Assembly (NCBI GenBank): GCA_016717005.1
Contig: JADJUF010000007.1
Span: 130,001 to 194,000 of the forward strand
Reading direction: 5' to 3'
DNA: 64,000 bases
From: Myxococcales bacterium
Lineage (GTDB): Bacteria; Myxococcota_A; Polyangia; Haliangiales; Haliangiaceae
Position numbers and translations under genes: made by a program
Notes under the pieces: model-generated
The model's input: the letters and a program-made list of their open reading frames with translations, nothing else
The model's database searches: none
Told to the model about the DNA's origin: nothing
Shown here: piece after piece, positions 60,278 through 64,000 of the stretch
How positions within the stretch are numbered: the first letter of the stretch is position 1
How the letters are laid out: every line of letters begins with the position of its first letter

Positions 60278-61315
60278 ATGCCGCGCACCTCGCTCGTCGC
60301 CGTCCTGGTGCTCGCCGCCCTGGTCCGCGACCACCCAGCCGCCGAGGCCTGCGCCACCGCGCCGCCCGCCGGGACGACCGTGCAGATCGTCGACGAGGAG
60401 GCGATCATCGCCTGGGATCCGGCCACCAAGGTCGAGACCTTCATCCGGCGCGCGGCGTTCCACGCGACCACGCCGAGCTTCGGGTTCCTGGTCCCGACCC
60501 CGACCACGCCGCAGCTCGGCGAGGTCGACGCCGCGGTGTTCGACCAGGTTGCCACCGCGCTCGGGCCCGAGCTCGTACTCGACACCAGCGGGTTCTCGCT
60601 CGGCGTCACGGCCTTGGCGCTGACGTGCGTCCGCTCCCAGGACAAGAGCGCCGGACCGTCGCTCGCGAGCGGGCCGCCGGTCCGGGTGCTCGCGACCGCG
60701 CGCGTCGCCGGGTTCGACGCGTCGACGCTCGAGGCCGACGATCCGCAGGCGCTGGCGGACTGGCTCGGCGGCCACGGCTTCGAGGCGACGCCCGCGCTCA
60801 CGGCGTGGCTCCAGCGCTACGTGGCCGATCACTGGAAGCTGACCGCGTTCGTGGTCGCCACCGACCAGGCCGACGCGCCCGCGTTTGACCTGGCGACCCG
60901 CGCGGTCAAGATGACGTTCCAGACCGAGCGCCCGTTCTACCCCTACCGCGAGCCCGCGGCGCCGCCGGAACCGCTCACCGCGGTACGACGGACCTTGCGG
61001 GTCGTGGTCGCGGCCGACGCCCGGGTCGCCGCGACGCTCGGCGACGCGGCGTGGTCGGCGCGGACCCAGTTCGCCCGGCCGCTCGACCTGCCGCCGGCGC
61101 TCGGGCTGGGCCGCAGGTTCGTCACGGTGTTCGTCGACGACAGCTCGCCTCGACTCGGCACCGACGAGGTCTACTTCGCGCCCAGCGCGGACCTCGCCGA
61201 GGTCCGCGCGACCGTGCTCGCGCGGCCGACCCGGATCGAGATCCCGCTCGACGCCCTCGGCGCCGTGGCCCTCGTCGGCCTGGTCCTGGTGCGGCGACGT
61301 CGCCGCGCGCGCTGA
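60278..61315 (+). CDS. DUF2330 domain protein, exported and membrane-anchored
   Basis: 345 residues from ATG 60278; another ATG four codons upstream is possible. A signal peptide (TSLVAVLVLAALVRDHPAAEAC) is followed by a DUF2330-type domain: TVQIVDEEAIIAWDPATKVE, TFIRRAAFHATTPSFGFLVP, PFYPYREP. It ends in one hydrophobic helix and a basic tail (LGAVALVGLVLVRRRRRAR), a topology like a sorting or anchor signal. DUF2330 has no known function. Divergent from GH15. Confidence 0.85.
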   Translation: MPRTSLVAVLVLAALVRDHPAAEACATAPPAGTTVQIVDEEAIIAWDPATKVETFIRRAAFHATTPSFGFLVPTPTTPQLGEVDAAVFDQVATALGPELVLDTSGFSLGVTALALTCVRSQDKSAGPSLASGPPVRVLATARVAGFDASTLEADDPQALADWLGGHGFEATPALTAWLQRYVADHWKLTAFVVATDQADAPAFDLATRAVKMTFQTERPFYPYREPAAPPEPLTAVRRTLRVVVAADARVAATLGDAAWSARTQFARPLDLPPALGLGRRFVTVFVDDSSPRLGTDEVYFAPSADLAEVRATVLARPTRIEIPLDALGAVALVGLVLVRRRRRAR

Positions 61316-61319
61316 CGGC

Positions 61320-62012
61320 TCAGAGCTGTTCGAAGTCGACGACGCCGCGCAGCTCGGCCGGCAGCGCGTCGAGCTCGGCCTGCAGCGTCTCGCGCGCCAG
61401 CGCGGGCGGCGCCTTGACCACGAACAGGAACTCGCGCCGCACGAACTTGTTCTGCTCGCCGATGATGCCGCAGCCCATGCGCGTGATCGCCTCGCGGTAG
61501 GCGCGCACCGACTCGTGGACCACGGCCTCGGCCACGCCCGAGACCTTGACGATGCCGGCGCGCTCGCGCTCGAGGAACCACACCAGCGCCCAGCCGATCA
61601 CCGTCGCCGGGACCGCGACGATGTAGATCTTGAGCCCGCAGCACAGCCCGATGACGGTCACCAGGATCACCCGCCCGGTGTCCTTGGCGTCGCCGACCAT
61701 CGTCCGGAACCGCAGGAGCCCGCCGATGCCGAAGATCACGAACGCCATCGCCGGCTGGACCTCGACGATCAACGCGACGATCGCCGCGACCATCGAGTAG
61801 GTCAGGAACGTCTTGGGCTGCTCGAAGTGCTCGAGGCTCGACATCCGCCGCCGGGTCGCGGGGTGGTAGGCGATCACCGCGCCCAGCGTCAGCGCGAGCA
61901 TCAGCACGACCAGCATGTCGAGCAGCACCCACCCCTCGCCGAAGGCCTTCCAGCCATTGAGCAGGGCGTCGATGCCGTGCTCAGGAGTGAGGTTCTGGCC
62001 GCTTGGTTTCAC
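61320..62012 (-). CDS. DUF4956-like integral membrane protein
   Basis: 230 residues with four to five membrane helices (WVLLDMLVVLMLALTLGAVI, FLTYSMVAAIVALIVEV, VILVTVIGLCCGLKIYIVAV). The central FGIGGLLRFRTMVGDAKDTG motif is characteristic of DUF4956/MgtC-like membrane proteins, which are often near polyphosphate-polymerase or surface-polysaccharide genes. A cytoplasmic alpha/beta domain follows. No such partners are adjacent. Function unknown. Confidence 0.78.
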   Translation of the reverse strand: MKPSGQNLTPEHGIDALLNGWKAFGEGWVLLDMLVVLMLALTLGAVIAYHPATRRRMSSLEHFEQPKTFLTYSMVAAIVALIVEVQPAMAFVIFGIGGLLRFRTMVGDAKDTGRVILVTVIGLCCGLKIYIVAVPATVIGWALVWFLERERAGIVKVSGVAEAVVHESVRAYREAITRMGCGIIGEQNKFVRREFLFVVKAPPALARETLQAELDALPAELRGVVDFEQL

Positions 62013-62091
62013 GCGGCGACGCTACCACGGGGGTCGGTTCCGCTACGCCCTGGCTCGCTCGCGCCGTGGTGGTGAGGCACCATCGACGGCG

Positions 62092-62771
62092 ATGACCGTT
62101 TCGACCCGCGCAAGGTTCATCGGATCGCTGGCCGCCGGACTCGTGGTCGCCACCGCGGCCGCGACGCCGGTCCGGGCGGACATGCCCGAGCCCGAGGAGG
62201 CCGAGGCGCCCGAGGCGCCCGAGGCGCCCGAGGCGCCCGAGGTCGCGCCCGCACCGCCCCGCCCGGCGCCCCCGCCGCTGCCCGAGCGCGAGGGCGGCCG
62301 GGTCGGCATCGGACTCTACGCCGGCCTCGGCAGCCTCGTGAACGCCGGCACCCACACGATGCTGGGCGTGTCGCTGCGCTTCGGCGGCGCGTTCACCGAC
62401 CGGGTCCACGTCCTCGGCGAGCTCTCGCTCATGGCGACGCTCGGCACGGGCACCTACTACCAGGGCGCCCTCGACCTCGGCGCCCAGGTCTACGCGCTGC
62501 CCAGGCTCTACCTGCGCGCGGCGGCGGCGGCATCAAGTACGACATCGCCAGCTACCAGGGCCAGTGGCCGCGCCAGAGCAACTACCCGTGGCTGCACCTG
62601 GCCGGCGGCGTCGGCTGGGACGTCCACCGCCGCGGCCAGCGCGCCGCGGCGGTCGAGCTGCTGCTGACGAAGTCGCTCACCGACGACCAGGACTTCCGCT
62701 GGTCCCCGACCGACGCCGACCCGCGCTACGACGTCACCGTCGCGCTGGGCCTGAACCTCGACTGGTACTGA
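62092..62771 (+). CDS. Outer-membrane beta-barrel candidate with frame break
   Basis: A signal peptide (FIGSLAAGLVVATAAATPVRAD) is followed by an EAP-rich repeat, a Pro-rich linker and amphipathic beta strands (VGIGLYAGLGSLVN, MLGVSLRFGGAF, VHVLGELSLMATLG). The starting frame becomes Ser/Thr-rich nonsense after about 62530, while another frame continues GGIKYDIASYQGQWPRQSNY to a final strand TVALGLNLDWY (aromatic C-terminus typical of barrels) and TGA 62771. One missing base in the GCG/GGC run at 62515-62533 explains it. About 226 residues in all. Function unknown. Confidence 0.72.
62202..62240 (+). repeat. 9-bp repeat encoding EAP
   Basis: At least four perfect copies of GAGGCGCCC in the beta-barrel candidate gene, giving EAPEAPEAPEAP after its signal peptide. 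Confidence 0.85.
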
Positions 62772-62786
62772 TCGCGCCGGCCGCGG

Positions 62787-63569
62787 TCACTGGTTGCCAG
62801 GACAGGCGGCCTCGTCGTCGACGGGATCGTCGTCGACCCGCCGCTCGGCCCAGGCCTCCGCGTCCGGCAAGAGCCGCGGCGTCAGCGGGCGCGCCAGCAC
62901 GCCCGGGCGGAGCCCGGCGCGGTCGAGCTCGTACAGGTCGAGCACGTGCGCGACCAGATCGACGTCGGCGTAGGCGTCGGGATCAAAGGCGCGCTCGGCG
63001 TAGAACGCGCGGTACTCGTGCAGGAACGCCGACGTCGGCAGGTCGTCCCAGTAGCCGACCTCGGACCGATTGATGACGTGGTTGGTCTCGTGGACCAGGG
63101 TCGCGGCCAGCAGGCGCGTCGACAGCCCGCGGGCGACGTAGATACGGTCGCTCCACATGTACCCGTCGAGCTCGCCGGTGACGGCCCGGGCCGCGCGGCT
63201 GCGGCCGTCGTGGAGCCGCGCGTAGTCGGCCGAGGTCAACGCCACGCTGAGCTCGGCGCGCACCCGCTCGAAGTCCCAGCAGGTCAGATCGACCAGCTCG
63301 TCGACCCTGACGCGACCGGCGCGGATCGACGCGGCGGTGAGCCGGGCGATCGGCGCGTCGTCGGCCTCGAGCAGGGCCAGCGCCCGCTCGACGTAGCTCC
63401 GGAACGCGGCGCTCGAGTGGCTGGGGTCGACCTCGACGAACCCGGCGCTGCCGCCGCGGTCGTCCTTGCCGCCGGTGCCGCCGAGGTCGTCGAGGTCCTC
63501 CGGGCTGGTGACGCAGGCGGCCCACGCCAGCAGGACCAGACCGAGACCGAGCGAGGTGGCGCGACGCAT
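62787..63569 (-). CDS. Lipoprotein with HExxH metallopeptidase-like motif
   Basis: 260 residues. The signal MRRATSLGLGLVLLAWAAC ends with a lipobox Cys at 19, then an acidic Gly/Asp linker. The folded part is helical with HETNHVIN (AATLVHETNHVINRSEVGYW), matching HExxH, and a downstream EYRAFYAE that could supply the third zinc ligand. This suggests a surface-attached zinc peptidase, but no known family fits by eye. Convergent with the barrel gene. Confidence 0.75.
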   Translation of the reverse strand: MRRATSLGLGLVLLAWAACVTSPEDLDDLGGTGGKDDRGGSAGFVEVDPSHSSAAFRSYVERALALLEADDAPIARLTAASIRAGRVRVDELVDLTCWDFERVRAELSVALTSADYARLHDGRSRAARAVTGELDGYMWSDRIYVARGLSTRLLAATLVHETNHVINRSEVGYWDDLPTSAFLHEYRAFYAERAFDPDAYADVDLVAHVLDLYELDRAGLRPGVLARPLTPRLLPDAEAWAERRVDDDPVDDEAACPGNQ

Positions 63570-63695
63570 CCCGCGGGCGACTGCAAGAACCTCACCCGCC
63601 CGCGGCGCTCGAAGATCGCGACCTTGGCCGCGGCCGGCAACTCCGGTAGCCGGCGCCCGGCTCGATCGGCCCCAGCGCGCTCCGCCCCGCGGCGC

Positions 63696-64000
63696 TCACG
63701 CCGTCGGCGCGGCGCCGGGGACCAGCTGGGTGCCGACGCCCTCGCGCGTGAAGATCTCGAGCAGGAGGGCGTGCTCGACCCGGCCGTCGATGATGTGGAT
63801 CTTGGCGACGCCCGCGGCCAGCGCCGCCAGCGCGTTCTCGACCTTGGGGATCATGCCGCCGCGGATCACGCCCGACGCGATCAGCGCCCGGGCCTCGGCG
63901 TCGGTCAGCGTCGGCAGCAGCCGCCCGTCGCGATCGAGCACGCCGGCGATGTCGGTCAGGAGCACCAGCTTGACCGCGCCGATGGCCTGGGCCAGGCGCG
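63696..64000 (-). CDS. argB: Acetylglutamate kinase, C-terminal part (5' end outside window)
   Basis: The last ~100 codons are visible, open to the window edge. Signatures: KLVLLTDIAGVLD, LIASGVIRGGMIPKVENAL and IIDGRVEHALLLEIFTREGVGTQL, the typical NAGK C-terminus. NAGK phosphorylates N-acetylglutamate in arginine synthesis and is usually inhibited by arginine. Some NAGKs are controlled by P-II, and a P-II gene is in this window, though far away. The N-terminal Arg-binding helix cannot be checked. Confidence 0.94.
   Translation of the reverse strand, partial: RLAQAIGAVKLVLLTDIAGVLDRDGRLLPTLTDAEARALIASGVIRGGMIPKVENALAALAAGVAKIHIIDGRVEHALLLEIFTREGVGTQLVPGAAPTA

Overview
The window is very GC-rich, gene-dense DNA with strong G/C third-position bias on coding strands. 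Its gene content points to a myxobacterium-like member of the Myxococcota: two FHA-linked sigma-54 activators, two Ser/Thr kinases plus a kinase-like protein, two PilZ proteins, dual-FHA zinc-ribbon proteins, a DnaJ-like/DnaK operon resembling the Myxococcus sglK type, and many lipoproteins. The lineage is an inference from gene content only. No rRNA, tRNA, CRISPR array or insertion sequence was recognised.

Layout. 1-3.2 kb: end of a regulator-like gene, then a GMC flavoprotein with a small partner. 3.2-6.3 kb: lipoprotein, FHA/sigma-54 activator, a non-coding stretch with a short tandem repeat, and a 60-aa AT-hook protein. 6.4-8.2 kb: parA-parB (parB frameshifted). 8.8-11.6 kb: recG with a hexanucleotide-repeat linker containing a frame break. 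11.7-17 kb: PilZ protein, Ser/Thr kinase, and a SpoA-fmdB-folD operon. 17-23.5 kb: a TPR+HEAT exported protein (frame break) and two paralogous zinc-ribbon/dual-FHA proteins. 23.5-31.4 kb: TIG lipoprotein, group-2-like sigma factor, methyltransferase, psd, P-II and a second kinase. 31.5-38.3 kb: lipoprotein/PEGA pair, rimI-engB, a dephospho-CoA kinase fused to an SDR domain, and an FHA/sigma-54 activator. 38.3-45.1 kb: TPR-like protein, DnaK, DnaJ-like protein, argF-argD.

The most unusual region is 46-58 kb. It has a homologue of the eukaryotic major vault protein (55545-58046, minus). Beside it are an SPFH-like/coiled-coil protein with zinc ribbons, translationally coupled to a divergent adenylosuccinate-synthetase paralogue. 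Divergent from that pair are a zinc-ribbon kinase-like protein, probably inactive, and a VWA-like/DUF2135-like protein. Next to these are an ATP-grasp ligase and a metallopeptidase with four zinc ribbons. I read this as a candidate bacterial vault-associated gene cluster of unknown function. The homologies are seen by eye; the functional link is inference from proximity.

58-64 kb: a GH15 glycosidase (frame break), a DUF2330 protein, a DUF4956-like membrane protein, a beta-barrel candidate (frame break), an HExxH lipoprotein and the 3' end of argB.

Two patterns run across the window. First, many genes have a -10-like hexamer 5-11 bases before the start codon, which suggests leaderless mRNAs. 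Second, at least seven genes carry apparent one-base (or equivalent) frame breaks, mostly in G/C-rich simple sequence. These look more like assembly indels than seven true pseudogenes, so affected genes are annotated as single genes with the break noted.
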